A stretch of DNA of 49,949 nucleotides from Rhodospirillales bacterium (lineage in GTDB: Bacteria > Pseudomonadota > Alphaproteobacteria > Rhodospirillales_A > JACZKS01). The position numbers and the translations under genes are program-made. Location: the NCBI GenBank assembly GCA_018648445.1, contig JABGRG010000017.1, positions 1-49,949 of the forward strand, in the 5' to 3' direction. Numbering within the stretch: the stretch's first letter is position 1; every line of letters begins with the position of its first letter. Of the stretch, positions 35,732 through 45,383 are shown one piece after another. Below the pieces are notes generated by a model. It saw only the letters and a program-made list of their open reading frames with translations. It did no database searches and was not told the DNA's origin.

Positions 35732-37693
35732 TCAGTTTTTTGCACGGCAGGAAAACGTGCCATCTGTACCCTTTATCAGTAGAGAACCGTCAAGCCGGTC
35801 GGGACACGTTCCGGGCGGGACCAAACTCAACAGGATGCTGGAAACCCAAGGATCCGTGGCTGTTGGCCAAATTAGATCGGCCTCAAGGAATTCTCGACGT
35901 AAAGCCTCTTCTCTGATTTTCTGCTGCCATATGTTTGTTGGCTCCGTGGGACTCCAACTGACCTGTTTCGCGAAGCTATAAATTTGGCGTGGCCGGCCAT
36001 GGCTACCGCCGAGGGAATAATATTTGGCGTAGCTCATAACCTCGGAGTCCATTCCCTGACTTATGAACTGTATACGCGGAGGCCGCCCCCCCGTCCGGTA
36101 ATTTTCTTGCACAAAGTCCAGCGCGCGGCGAACCTCCGCGATCCTGAAATCAACATTTTGATAGGCGCGCGTTGAGACATCCACCACGCTACGGTTGACC
36201 TGAAATGCCTGCCAGCCAGCAAGGACGATGCCCGAAACAATCAGCGCGGAAAAAAACGCATTTCCACCAAGATATCTTGCCACACGTTCCCGCGCAAAAA
36301 GGTGAAGAGTTCCCATCGTCAGCCCCAAAAGGCCAACCGCGTGAAAAGGTTGCAGAGCGACCCGAGTGAAGCGCTCTATGGAATTGAGATTCTCAAAGTA
36401 AAATGAGGGAAAACAAGTCAGGTGATACCAATACAAAGTGCCGAAATAGGTGAAGAAGAACGCACCAAGCGCAAGCAAAACGATCGTTCTTCGGCGCCAG
36501 ACGATCAGCATAGCTCCAACCAGTGCGGCCAAAAGGATTAGCGTCTTATAGCCGATAACAAAGGTGCCAACGGCGTTAATATAACGATGCAGAAGACCTA
36601 TCCAGTCGAGAGCGAATGCTCGCGCAAGAGCATCGGCAGAAAAGTTGGAAAGCGGCGACGTATAACATGATATACCAATTTCCGGCATTGATGCCCGCCA
36701 CGCGACGATGGCGGCCAGAACAGGGAGCAGCAGACAGGTGGCATCGACGGCACTCTCGCGTAAGCGCGGCGCCCAGAGGATTTCTTTGCGTCTAAGGAAA
36801 ACGACCAGAATGACGATTCCCAGCCCAGGCGCAAAGGTCAGCGTCGCCGCTTTAAGAAGGTATCCGCCCATCGCTGCCAGACCAACATAAAACAAAACGT
36901 CTCGGCGAACACCAGCCTCTCCGTCCAGCACAATGAGAAGAAAAGCGATCATCGTGTAGTAGTAGATTTGCGGTTGCTCAATCAGCAGCTGTCGCGCCCA
37001 AAGCTTGCCAGTACCTTCCGCCGCCAAATAAAGAAGGAGCACCACCCAGGCAAATAAAGTGGCGCGGTTCGCCATGTTCGGAACCCGGCGTTCGGTTTCA
37101 TAGCGGACAATGTCAAAGAACAGTGCCGCAATCCCCACATGAAGAACGAACGGCGCCGAAGCCGACTGCCCTGGCATAAACTCTCCGTCAATTTGCCAAG
37201 GCAGCAACAGCAAAAGCCGCCATCCCGGAGTGTAGCCAGGATACTGAACGGTTTCACGAACCGCCCCGTACCCACCGTACAGATGTATTTTCCGGGAACC
37301 GCCAATCCAGCTGGTAAATTCGTCTGAGGTGTAGGGCAGATAGTCGATCCCCCCGTTTAGCGCGATCACTCCTGCCCCCAGAAAAAGCAGAAGCAACCCA
37401 GGATGGATGAGAATTTGGCGCACCGGCGAAACTGCGCCAACCGTTCGCCGGGTTATCCGGAGCAAACCCACCGCCGCCGCCGCAGCCATCAATCCCAAAG
37501 TGGTCGTAAGGGAAAGTCCCGCCGGTACATGCAGTATGAACAGAACTGCCAGCATTACAGTATAACCGCCGAAAATAACCGCGCCCATGCTGCGCCGCCC
37601 GCCCAATCGCAATGGCGGCAACAATCCGCCAAGCCCAACAGATAGAAATGCGTAGAGTGTGAGCCCTAGGATGGCCCGTCTCCTTGCTGTCAA
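35732..37693 (-). CDS. Large GT-C-like membrane protein (putative glycosyltransferase)
   Basis: Integral membrane protein of 653 residues: about 12-14 helices over the first 480 residues, then a soluble, probably periplasmic domain of some 150 residues. The first extracytoplasmic loop has I-D-Y-L-P-Y-T-S-D-E-F-T-S, and the paired acidic residues there resemble the catalytic D-E of GT-C enzymes that use polyprenyl-phosphate sugars. No named family is certain. Local base composition is visibly more AT-rich than in regions 1-4, which suggests that this part of the locus was acquired. Ends in S-C-R-A-K-N. Confidence 0.55.
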   Translation of the reverse strand: MTARRRAILGLTLYAFLSVGLGGLLPPLRLGGRRSMGAVIFGGYTVMLAVLFILHVPAGLSLTTTLGLMAAAAAVGLLRITRRTVGAVSPVRQILIHPGLLLLFLGAGVIALNGGIDYLPYTSDEFTSWIGGSRKIHLYGGYGAVRETVQYPGYTPGWRLLLLLPWQIDGEFMPGQSASAPFVLHVGIAALFFDIVRYETERRVPNMANRATLFAWVVLLLYLAAEGTGKLWARQLLIEQPQIYYYTMIAFLLIVLDGEAGVRRDVLFYVGLAAMGGYLLKAATLTFAPGLGIVILVVFLRRKEILWAPRLRESAVDATCLLLPVLAAIVAWRASMPEIGISCYTSPLSNFSADALARAFALDWIGLLHRYINAVGTFVIGYKTLILLAALVGAMLIVWRRRTIVLLALGAFFFTYFGTLYWYHLTCFPSFYFENLNSIERFTRVALQPFHAVGLLGLTMGTLHLFARERVARYLGGNAFFSALIVSGIVLAGWQAFQVNRSVVDVSTRAYQNVDFRIAEVRRALDFVQENYRTGGRPPRIQFISQGMDSEVMSYAKYYSLGGSHGRPRQIYSFAKQVSWSPTEPTNIWQQKIREEALRREFLEADLIWPTATDPWVSSILLSLVPPGTCPDRLDGSLLIKGTDGTFSCRAKN

Positions 37694-37736
37694 TCCGGAT
37701 GCGCTTTCTAAAGCGCGTCAACCAAAAACCCATCCG

Positions 37737-38738
37737 CTAGCGTTTAACAGCCCAAGCGAGACCGGCGGCGGACTCGACTTGATCCAACCCTTCCTCGCTC
37801 AACAAAGCCGCAACTTGCTTATGGTCCTGACGAATTTCGTAGCGAGGGCCGTACCAATCGACCGTATCCAGCAGGGTCAAATCATATTGTTGGCGAAGCG
37901 ATAATTTGGGCGGGTGAACCGAGCAGATCGGCAAAAACCTGTTAAAGAACCGAACCACTGGAATGCGACTCATGATCCATGAGGGAATGAACAAAATGCG
38001 GCACATCCAAAGGCAGAATACCAGTAGATTCCGCATACGCCAGCTTGGTGTCCATCGGCGAAGCAGGTACTTGACGGCTTGATATTTTGTGGTCGGATCG
38101 ATTTCGTAGAAGTTATAAAACAGCCGCCCGCTTGATTTTAAGTGAACAGGCAAGGTCCGGATGACCTGTGCCGGATCCGGCGTGTGTTGAATGACACCGG
38201 CGCAATGAACCGCGTCGAAAACTCCATGCCTGAACGGCATCGCCAGCAAATTAGCCTGAATGACCGCCACCTCACCCCGGTTGGCGCTATAACCAGTCGG
38301 ATCATCAACCGTCTGCTTGCAGGCGTCGGTGGCACTTGACAGGTCGCAAGCGATTACGCGGGCGCCGTGTTGGGCCAATTCGTCGGCAAACCGTCCGGCC
38401 CCGCAACCGGCATCCAGTATGAGTTTCCCCGATATCCACTCGGGTGACCAACGGGTATCCTTCAACATCCTTGATCCCGAAAGATCATGGCCTCCAAGGC
38501 GGTCAATTTGGGTGGTTCGGAATTCTTGCCACTGGTCGCCAAAATTTTCGGCATAATTTTCGTCGGTCTCGACGAAGCGAGGAATCGCATTGCTGATTTG
38601 ATATTCCCGATTACATGACGGGCACGACAACACGCCTTCGGTAACATCTTCTCCCGATGTTTCCGTGGGGAAAAGAATAAGCGGATCATCGCCGACGCAA
38701 TACGGACAACTTAAGAGTTTTAAGGCCCAGTTTTTCAT
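37737..38738 (-). CDS. Methyltransferase with N-terminal zinc-ribbon (Trm112-like)
   Basis: Protein of 333 residues with two parts. A Trm112-like zinc ribbon at 1-55 carries C11-P-Y-C14 and C39-P-S-C42. A class I methyltransferase domain follows with L-D-A-G-C-G-A-G-R-F (about 107-116), V-I-A-C-D-L-S (motif II) and F-D-A-V-H-C-A-G-V-I-Q-H-T-P-D-P (motif IV/V). The C-terminal part is rich in aromatic and basic residues and contains a hydrophobic stretch, so membrane association is possible. This combination is frequent in O-antigen and capsule loci. It lies 43 bases before the GT-C gene and is divergent from a glycosyltransferase across 143 bases. Confidence 0.82.
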   Translation of the reverse strand: MKNWALKLLSCPYCVGDDPLILFPTETSGEDVTEGVLSCPSCNREYQISNAIPRFVETDENYAENFGDQWQEFRTTQIDRLGGHDLSGSRMLKDTRWSPEWISGKLILDAGCGAGRFADELAQHGARVIACDLSSATDACKQTVDDPTGYSANRGEVAVIQANLLAMPFRHGVFDAVHCAGVIQHTPDPAQVIRTLPVHLKSSGRLFYNFYEIDPTTKYQAVKYLLRRWTPSWRMRNLLVFCLWMCRILFIPSWIMSRIPVVRFFNRFLPICSVHPPKLSLRQQYDLTLLDTVDWYGPRYEIRQDHKQVAALLSEEGLDQVESAAGLAWAVKR

Positions 38739-38881
38739 TCTCTACCAATACAGTACCACTCTTCCAATCCAGAGTTCTGGCGAGAGGAACACACTCTATA
38801 TTTCTGGTTTCTCGAAAGCAACGGCGGGGGTATCGTAAGGTCGCAATCTGAAAACCAAAACCGGCCTGGAAACCAGCTTTC

Positions 38882-40099
38882 ATGAAAAATGGGCTTCGCG
38901 CGGTCTTCGTCAATCATTCCCATCCGGATAAAAAGCATGTTTCCGCGCTACGTCTGACTTCCTTTGCCCGAGTTTTGGCTGCGCGGGGTCACAAGATTGT
39001 TCTTTTCACCGAGACCCTGAACCCCGACGACCCAGCCCCCTCCGTCACTCAAACCCAGACCGATCTCGGCGGTCACGATTGGACGCAGCCCTTTGTCCTC
39101 CCCTGCCCGCCGAAACCAGCACCGCTTCTGGCGCGCGCGCGCGTTGGCGGGCTGGGGTTCGGAGCGCGGCAATGTGTTCTCGGTGCATCCTACCTGTTCA
39201 GAAGCGGCGTTTTTACCGACTGGCAGGAAGGCGCGCGGCGCTATTTTCCGGTGCTCGATAAATCCTTTCGCCCACAGATCGTTTGGGGGACTTTCGGCAA
39301 TACCGACGCCTGGAACATTGCCCGCGGTCTGGCCGATCTATCCGGTTGCCCGTGGATTGCCGACGTCAAGGACAACTGGAGCGCCTTCCTACCTCGTGGT
39401 TTTGCCCGTCTGATCGCCGCACGGTATCGCGACGCCGCCCATATGACGGTCTATTCGGAAGGCCATCGCGATGAAGCGGATCGCTGGTTTAGCCAGAACA
39501 AAACCGTGATCTATAGCGGTTTCAACGAAGACAGCCGGCCGCCAATACCGCAGGAACCGGCGCAATTTCGTATTCTTTTGACCGGCAGCATTTATGACGA
39601 CGCCTGTCTCGCGCGTCTAATCGGCGGCATTCGGGATTGGCTGCCCGGATTTGCAAACGATGTCGTTTTCTCGTACGCGGGAAATGACGGCGAGCGGGTC
39701 AAACGCCAAGCGCAATCCCTTCAAGGTCTCTGCGAAATCGATATTCGCGATTTCCTTGCCTACGACGAGCTAATCGCGCTGCAAAAGGCTTCTTCCATCA
39801 ACGTTTACATCCACAATCCTCGCAGTCTGTTTCAACACAAGACCCTTGAGCTTCTTGCGCCTGGGGTTCCTGTCATTGCGATTCCAGGGGAAAGCCGTGA
39901 AGCTGTGCGGATTGCAGACGAAATGGGGGGGCGCCTGCTTTTGTGCGACACGCAAGATCAAGTCTGTTCGGCTTTGCAGAAGATCTCAGCGGATGCACGC
40001 CCAACCGTGGATATTGACAAGATGAATGCCTATTCATGGCAGGCTCAGGCTGGAAACCTGACGCGGATTTTCGAAAGAGTGATTGGAGGCGGCGCATGA
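38882..40099 (+). CDS. Glycosyltransferase (GT-B, family 4-like) A
   Basis: Putative cytoplasmic glycosyltransferase of 405 residues. The N-terminal Rossmann domain starts L-R-A-V-F-V-N-H-S-H-P-D and R-L-T-S-F-A-R-V-L-A-A-R-G-H-K-I. The C-terminal domain has F-R-I-L-L-T-G-S-I-Y-D-D, and a donor-binding region with K-T-L-E-L-L-A-P-G-V-P-V-I-A-I. The usual E-x7-E motif is weak (the L-E-L-L-A-P-G variant). It is the first of two coupled plus-strand glycosyltransferases: its TGA overlaps the next ATG. Confidence 0.8.
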   Translation: MKNGLRAVFVNHSHPDKKHVSALRLTSFARVLAARGHKIVLFTETLNPDDPAPSVTQTQTDLGGHDWTQPFVLPCPPKPAPLLARARVGGLGFGARQCVLGASYLFRSGVFTDWQEGARRYFPVLDKSFRPQIVWGTFGNTDAWNIARGLADLSGCPWIADVKDNWSAFLPRGFARLIAARYRDAAHMTVYSEGHRDEADRWFSQNKTVIYSGFNEDSRPPIPQEPAQFRILLTGSIYDDACLARLIGGIRDWLPGFANDVVFSYAGNDGERVKRQAQSLQGLCEIDIRDFLAYDELIALQKASSINVYIHNPRSLFQHKTLELLAPGVPVIAIPGESREAVRIADEMGGRLLLCDTQDQVCSALQKISADARPTVDIDKMNAYSWQAQAGNLTRIFERVIGGGA

Positions 40100-41232
40100 A
40101 AGTCTGCGTTTCCGTTCATGGCCGCTTTCATGCATTCGAACTGGCCCGGGGGCTGCAGGGTCGCGGCGCGTTGGAATGCCTGCTGACAACCTATCCGGCC
40201 TTCGTGCCAAGGCGCGTGGTCGGACCCGGTGCGCCCCTGCGCACCGCCCCGTGGCTTGAAGTTTGGCGTCGTTTGTATCCGAAGTTGAGGCTCGGACCAC
40301 AGCCGGACCTGGCCATTTCCAAAGCCTTTGGCCGGTTTGCCGCAGGCGCGTTGAAGAACATTCATGCAGACGTTCTCGTTGGCTGGAGTTCGGCCACCCT
40401 TGAGGCCGTACCGGTTGCCAGAGACAAGGGTATGAAGGTGGTTATCGAGAGGGGCTCGACCCATATCGCCCATCAAACCGAGCTATTGCGGGACGAATAC
40501 CGACGCTATGGCCTCGATTTTCAGGCAACGGCACCGGGAATGGTGGCGCGGGAACTACGCGAGTATGAACTGGCCGACGCCATCGCGGTGCCTTCGCGTT
40601 TCGCCGCGCGTACCTTTATCGAGCGCGGAATTCCCGAAAGCAAATTGATTGTCGTCCCCATGGGCGTGGACTTGGGGCAATTTAGCCCCGGACCTTCCAA
40701 TAACGCGGATCGTCTGCCGCGCATTCTTTTCGTCGGAGCAGTGGGTTTGCGCAAGGGCGTTCCCTTGTTGCTGCGCGCCTTCGCTCGCCTGAAAGACAGG
40801 GCGGAACTTCATCTTGTCGGCCCGGTTGAGGATGATTTTCGCCCCATCATGGCCACCCTCCCGCTGGACAATGTCGTCGTCCGAGGGCCGGTTACGGGCG
40901 AAAGCCTGCAAGGTTTGTATGCAGATGCCGATATATTCTGCCTGCCGTCGGTTGAGGAAGGTTTCGGCATGGTGGTTACCGAAGCCATGGCTTGCGGGAT
41001 TCCGCCGGTCGTCACGGAACGGGTCGGCGCATCCGATACCATAACACCCGGCGAGAACGGCCTGATTGTCGAGGGCGACGGCGAAGAGGCGCTGGCCGAG
41101 GCGCTTGTCAAACTCGTTTCCAACCCCGATTTGCGCCAAACCATGGGAACCGCCGCCCGAAAACGCGTACTGAGCGGATGCGGTTGGGAGGATTACGCCG
41201 ACCGAGCTTTGGCGGCCTACGAGAAATTATAG
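40096..41232 (+). CDS. Glycosyltransferase family 4 protein B
   Basis: Retaining GT4-type enzyme of 378 residues. It starts M-K-V-C-V-S-V-H-G-R-F-H-A-F-E-L-A, with G-V-D-L-G-Q-F-S-P at the domain boundary, L-F-V-G-A-V-G-L-R-K-G-V-P at the start of the C-terminal domain, and the donor motif E-E-G-F-G-M-V-V-T-E-A-M-A-C-G (E-x7-E). I start at the ATG at 40096, which overlaps the previous stop; an in-frame ATG at 40036 would add 20 residues inside the previous gene. Its last six bases overlap the convergent asparagine synthase gene. Confidence 0.88.
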   Translation: MKVCVSVHGRFHAFELARGLQGRGALECLLTTYPAFVPRRVVGPGAPLRTAPWLEVWRRLYPKLRLGPQPDLAISKAFGRFAAGALKNIHADVLVGWSSATLEAVPVARDKGMKVVIERGSTHIAHQTELLRDEYRRYGLDFQATAPGMVARELREYELADAIAVPSRFAARTFIERGIPESKLIVVPMGVDLGQFSPGPSNNADRLPRILFVGAVGLRKGVPLLLRAFARLKDRAELHLVGPVEDDFRPIMATLPLDNVVVRGPVTGESLQGLYADADIFCLPSVEEGFGMVVTEAMACGIPPVVTERVGASDTITPGENGLIVEGDGEEALAEALVKLVSNPDLRQTMGTAARKRVLSGCGWEDYADRALAAYEKL

Positions 41233-43110
41233 CGGGGCGATCCGGGGCTGCTTCCTCGCCCGTTCGACGAATTTCTTCAACCATAATTCCGAGATAAACG
41301 GCTTCCACAGTTGAACGGCCAGCGCGTCTTCTCCCTGGTCCAGTCTTTGGACAACCCGCTGCCACCAAGCGGCGTCCCACATGGGGTTTTGCGAAAAATC
41401 GGAACTGCTGAACACTTCTTCCGCGAGCCCTCGCAGACCGCCCCGTAACCATTGGGCGTGAGGCGGAAGGAAGCCTTGCTTGTTCCAGCGGGTGCGGATC
41501 GGTTCGGGCAATACGCCGCGCATGGCCTCGCGCAGCAAATACTTGGTCTGCGCATCACCCATGATCAGGCGCTCGGGCAAAGAAAACACGAACTCAGCAA
41601 TACGGTGATCGCAAAATGGCAGCCGCACTTCCCGTGAATGGGCCATGGAATTGCGATCGCCGTAACGCAGTAGCGTGGTTAGAAAACCGCCTCGGGCATC
41701 CCGGTCTAGGGCCTGATGCAGCGTTTCGGCGGGCGGTTCGTGCTCAACCAGTTTGGCAAATCCGGGCCTGACGCCAAACCGCAAATCACTTCCCTTGTTC
41801 AAGACGTGAGCCGCAGCCCTTCTGGCCCACAGGGGTAACGACGTTTTCCAGCCCTGATCGGCCATGGAAAAAGCCATGGGATAGCGCTCGCGAATGCGCG
41901 TTTCCTCGGCTTGCGTGTCCGCCCCCGAAAGGCGAAGTTCACGGATATAGGGAGCGAAGTATTGCTCGTATCCGCCGAGAATTTCGTCCGCCCCCTGCCC
42001 GTCCAGCAGCACGGTGACACCGTTCTCGGCGGCCAGCTTGAAAACGCACCATTGGGCGTATTGGCTGGCGCTGTCTACGGGCAGCTCGTTCAGCCACAAG
42101 AAATCATCCAAATCCTCGATCAGAGTATCGGGCGTTGGGAAAGTTTCGTGCTGGATCGCGGACGTTGCGGTGGCGACCGTCTCGGCCCACGAGCCTTCGT
42201 CGGTCGGGCTTCCCGCGAAGCGCCCGGTGAACACGTGATAAGGATGCCCCTCGCCCATAAGGTCCCGCGACAGGCAGGAAATGGCGCTGGAATCCAGACC
42301 TCCCGACAGGCACGACCCCACCGGAACGTCACTGCGCAGGCGAATTTCGACCGCGTTGGTCAATAGCTCTCGGAAATGCGCGACGGCGTCTTCGGGAGAA
42401 TTCGTGTCGGTTCCCTTGCCCGGCGCGCCCAGCCAATAACGTTCCGCCTTCCACGACAAATCATTCAGGTCGAGGACCAGTTTTTCCGCTGGAAGAAGTT
42501 GGTGAATACCTCTGAACAGGGTTTCCCGGTGATGATCGAGACCGGCGGCCGGGTTATGAAGAAAGCGAAACAGGGCCTGATTGTCAGGCTCTACATCGAC
42601 CCCTTCCAGGGCGAACAGAGCCTTGTATTCCGAAGCAAAGGCAAACAGGCCGGGGCGCTCGAGAAACAAAAACGGCTTTTCACCGAAGCGGTCACGGGCG
42701 CAAAACACCACATTGCGGCGCTTGTCGAAAATGGCAAAGGCGAACATGCCGTTAAATTCCGTCAGGCAATCCTCGCCCCACTGACGGTAGGCTTCCATCA
42801 CCACTTCGGTGTCGCTGGAGGTGCGGAAAATCGAACCGCTTTGTTTCAGCCGCTCGGCAATCTCAACATAGTTGTAAAGCTCGCCATTGTAGGTGATGCA
42901 GTATTCACCGTCGGCGCTGTGCAGGGGTTGGGCGGCACGCGCTGATAGATCGATCACGGCAAGGCGCCGATGACCGAAACAAAGGCGCCCATTGTCTGTT
43001 CGCCAAAGGCCCTCGCCATCCGGACCACGGTGCGCCATCAAGTCGGTCATGGCCTTGACCGCCCGCGTGTTGACCGCTGATAGTCCGGCGAGCCCGGCTA
43101 TGCCGCACAT
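41227..43110 (-). CDS. asnB: Asparagine synthase, glutamine-hydrolysing
   Basis: Two-domain amidotransferase of 627 residues. The N-terminal class II glutaminase domain has the nucleophile C2 in M-C-G-I-A-G, R49 in H-R-R-L and N-G-E-L-Y-N (75-80). The synthase domain has the pyrophosphatase loop S-G-G-L-D-S-S (269-275) and L-D-G-Q-G-A-D-E-I-L-G-G-Y. Such enzymes in glycan loci often amidate sugars or glycan-linked acids instead of making free asparagine, which is the more likely role here. Divergent from an FkbM methyltransferase. Confidence 0.92.
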   Translation of the reverse strand: MCGIAGLAGLSAVNTRAVKAMTDLMAHRGPDGEGLWRTDNGRLCFGHRRLAVIDLSARAAQPLHSADGEYCITYNGELYNYVEIAERLKQSGSIFRTSSDTEVVMEAYRQWGEDCLTEFNGMFAFAIFDKRRNVVFCARDRFGEKPFLFLERPGLFAFASEYKALFALEGVDVEPDNQALFRFLHNPAAGLDHHRETLFRGIHQLLPAEKLVLDLNDLSWKAERYWLGAPGKGTDTNSPEDAVAHFRELLTNAVEIRLRSDVPVGSCLSGGLDSSAISCLSRDLMGEGHPYHVFTGRFAGSPTDEGSWAETVATATSAIQHETFPTPDTLIEDLDDFLWLNELPVDSASQYAQWCVFKLAAENGVTVLLDGQGADEILGGYEQYFAPYIRELRLSGADTQAEETRIRERYPMAFSMADQGWKTSLPLWARRAAAHVLNKGSDLRFGVRPGFAKLVEHEPPAETLHQALDRDARGGFLTTLLRYGDRNSMAHSREVRLPFCDHRIAEFVFSLPERLIMGDAQTKYLLREAMRGVLPEPIRTRWNKQGFLPPHAQWLRGGLRGLAEEVFSSSDFSQNPMWDAAWWQRVVQRLDQGEDALAVQLWKPFISELWLKKFVERARKQPRIAPL

Positions 43111-43218
43111 GGCCCGATGAACTCCAATAGCTGGCGAGGTGACGGGAAAATATCGATCATTCCTTCTGCGGCAATGCGCTCGCGTGTATATTGCTTTTCA
43201 AAATACAGGTCATTATCG

Positions 43219-44157
43219 ATGCAGATCAACAACGTAACCCTTCCCCTGGCAAGGGGCCTGCGCCAAATTGGCAAGGCGGTCCGCCTTCGCGGCTGGGAAA
43301 GACTGTTGCGCGCTTTGTTCCACCCGGACAAGCAAAAACAATTTGCATTCGAAATTCCCTTCAACGGTTTCGTATACCCCGCCGTCGCAGATAGTATTAT
43401 CGATTGGAATGCCTTGTTTTACGGAGCCTACGAGGCATTCGAATTGAAGTTTCTGGCAGCTTTCGCCGCGAGCATCGAGGACGCCGTGTTTATGGATGCA
43501 GGCGCCAATGTTGGGCATCACACACTCTACATGGCTGCCCATGCGGGGCAGGTTCACGCCTTCGAACCCAATCCGGCGATGTGGCCCCGGATCGAAGAAA
43601 AGATCTCCGTCAACGGCCTCGAGAACGTGGTTCTCCATCGGTGCGGGCTTGGATCCGAAACCGCGCAATTCCCCCTGTTCCTGGGTCCGGAAAGTGGAGA
43701 AGCATCCCTGCTCCCGGGAGCCAGCAGAACCTTTCTTTCGACCAGCGTTCAGGTCTCGATCGTTTTCGGTGACGTCTATTTCCCAAAAATCGGTATCCAA
43801 AAGCTCGATGTGGTAAAAATGGACATTGAGGGGTTTGAGAAACATGCCATCGACGGGATGCGCGCCTCCCTCGAGAATTGGCGGCCCATGATGATGATCG
43901 AATTGAGCGAAACCGGAAAGGAGCAGTTCGGAAACTTCACGGACTTCGTCAAAACGTTTCCCGAAGGCTACGGGTTTTTCTGTTGCCGCCTGAAGCCGGG
44001 CCTGAGTATCCGTAACGGCCTTTTCCCGCTTGATGAGGCGGACTACGGCGAATTTACCGGCAATATCTTTTGTGTTCCCGTTGAGAACGACAATCTGTTC
44101 ATTGAATTGGCTGGTAACGCGTTCGCCTGCCTCGCCCCGCACCCGGCCGTCCAATGA
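43219..44157 (+). CDS. FkbM-family methyltransferase A
   Basis: SAM-dependent methyltransferase of 312 residues from the ATG at 43219 (346 if the upstream in-frame ATG at 43117 is used; that extension crosses the spacer to asnB and looks non-coding). FkbM motifs are V-F-M-D-A-G-A-N-V-G-H-H-T-L-Y, V-H-A-F-E-P-N-P (acidic loop) and L-D-V-V-K-M-D-I-E-G-F-E, followed by M-M-M-I-E-L. FkbM enzymes O-methylate sugars or polyketides. Overlaps the flippase gene by four bases. Confidence 0.87.
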   Translation: MQINNVTLPLARGLRQIGKAVRLRGWERLLRALFHPDKQKQFAFEIPFNGFVYPAVADSIIDWNALFYGAYEAFELKFLAAFAASIEDAVFMDAGANVGHHTLYMAAHAGQVHAFEPNPAMWPRIEEKISVNGLENVVLHRCGLGSETAQFPLFLGPESGEASLLPGASRTFLSTSVQVSIVFGDVYFPKIGIQKLDVVKMDIEGFEKHAIDGMRASLENWRPMMMIELSETGKEQFGNFTDFVKTFPEGYGFFCCRLKPGLSIRNGLFPLDEADYGEFTGNIFCVPVENDNLFIELAGNAFACLAPHPAVQ

Positions 44158-45383
44158 CCGTCATTGATTACAAAAAACTGAAAGTCGGCGGCACGTTTCT
44201 GATATTCGGGCAGGTATTTCAAGCGCTGTTGGCGTTCGCCGTCAATCTGGTTCTGGTGCGTTACATTTTTCCCGACGAATTCGGGCGCTTTGCGCTGGCG
44301 CTGGCGGGAGCGTCGATCGTCTATTCGGTCATTTCGCCACGCATCAACGTCCTCATAATTCGTAGGCCGGAGGCCGCCAATGATGACAAGGCCAAGGATT
44401 TGCTTTTTTCGGCGATGACGCTGGAAACCCTGGCAGCGACGTTAATCATTTTTTTGTGGCTGGCCTTTAGCGGCAACGCGGGGCCATGGGAAATCTTGCT
44501 TGTGGGGGCCGTCGGGCTTCGTCACTGGACGGATCTCAACAAGGCCTTCTTCGAGCGCACCATGCCATACCGCCAGCTCGCCATTCTGGAAACGGGGGCT
44601 TCCACCGGCGGACATTTGCTGGCTCTGGCAATGGCATTTACCGGATTCGGCTGGGTTGTCCTGGTTGTCCGCGAGGCAATGGTTTCTCTGGTCAACCTTT
44701 GGGGATTGCGACAGGTTGGCGGTTTAACGATTCGCCGTTTGAAATGGCTCGGCGTGGCTCAGTGGCAGGAATTATTCAAGGAAGCCCGCGGTGTCTGGCT
44801 GGACGGCGTATTGGAAGGAAATTTCCAACGCCTGACCATCCTTCTGGCCGGCTTGTTGGGTGGCGAAGCAACCGCGGGCCTGTTCTTCCAGGCGCAACGT
44901 CTGGCCGGTGTTCCCCATCAGGTGTTGTCACCGATCGCCTACCGAATTCTGGCCAATTGGTTTGGCCGCACGGAAGACGCCAAGGCCAGGCGGAAGGGGC
45001 GCGACAAGTTCCTGCTGTTTCTTGCTCCGCCTCTTATTCTGGCCGGTGTTTTGACCGTGCCGTTCGCCGACCCCGTCGTGCCGTGGCTGTTTGGCGAGAC
45101 TTGGCTCGGTGTTGCCGATATCCTCGCCGCCATGTTCGGCATGGTGTCCTTCTGGAGCTTATTTGAGGTGCTTAAGGCCTATTGCTTGTCGACTCGCCAA
45201 TCCGTCAAGCTGTTTGGCGGTCGCATCGTCCAATACGTGGGGTTGCTGGCACCGACGGCGGCTGGTTTCGCAGGTTGGATCAGCGCCGATATCGCTTTGG
45301 GAATTGGCTTGTCGTCAGCCTATTTTTTTGCATTTCTTTTCATTCTCGTTCTTCTCCATTTAGAGGAGAAAAAAGAGTCTTAG
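44154..45383 (+). CDS. Polysaccharide flippase (Wzx/MATE-like)
   Basis: Lipid-linked oligosaccharide translocase candidate of 409 residues and about 12 helices. The N-terminal F-L-I-F-G-Q-V-F-Q-A-L-L-A-F-A-V-N-L-V-L followed by R-Y-I-F-P-D-E-F-G-R-F-A-L-A is the standard start of the polysaccharide-biosynthesis/MurJ-like superfamily. The central segment F-F-Q-A-Q-R-L-A-G-V-P and the later P-W-L-F-G-E-T-W fit too. It would move the repeat unit across the inner membrane before polymerisation. Coupled to the FkbM gene by ATGA; its stop overlaps the convergent second FkbM gene. Confidence 0.85.
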   Translation: MTVIDYKKLKVGGTFLIFGQVFQALLAFAVNLVLVRYIFPDEFGRFALALAGASIVYSVISPRINVLIIRRPEAANDDKAKDLLFSAMTLETLAATLIIFLWLAFSGNAGPWEILLVGAVGLRHWTDLNKAFFERTMPYRQLAILETGASTGGHLLALAMAFTGFGWVVLVVREAMVSLVNLWGLRQVGGLTIRRLKWLGVAQWQELFKEARGVWLDGVLEGNFQRLTILLAGLLGGEATAGLFFQAQRLAGVPHQVLSPIAYRILANWFGRTEDAKARRKGRDKFLLFLAPPLILAGVLTVPFADPVVPWLFGETWLGVADILAAMFGMVSFWSLFEVLKAYCLSTRQSVKLFGGRIVQYVGLLAPTAAGFAGWISADIALGIGLSSAYFFAFLFILVLLHLEEKKES

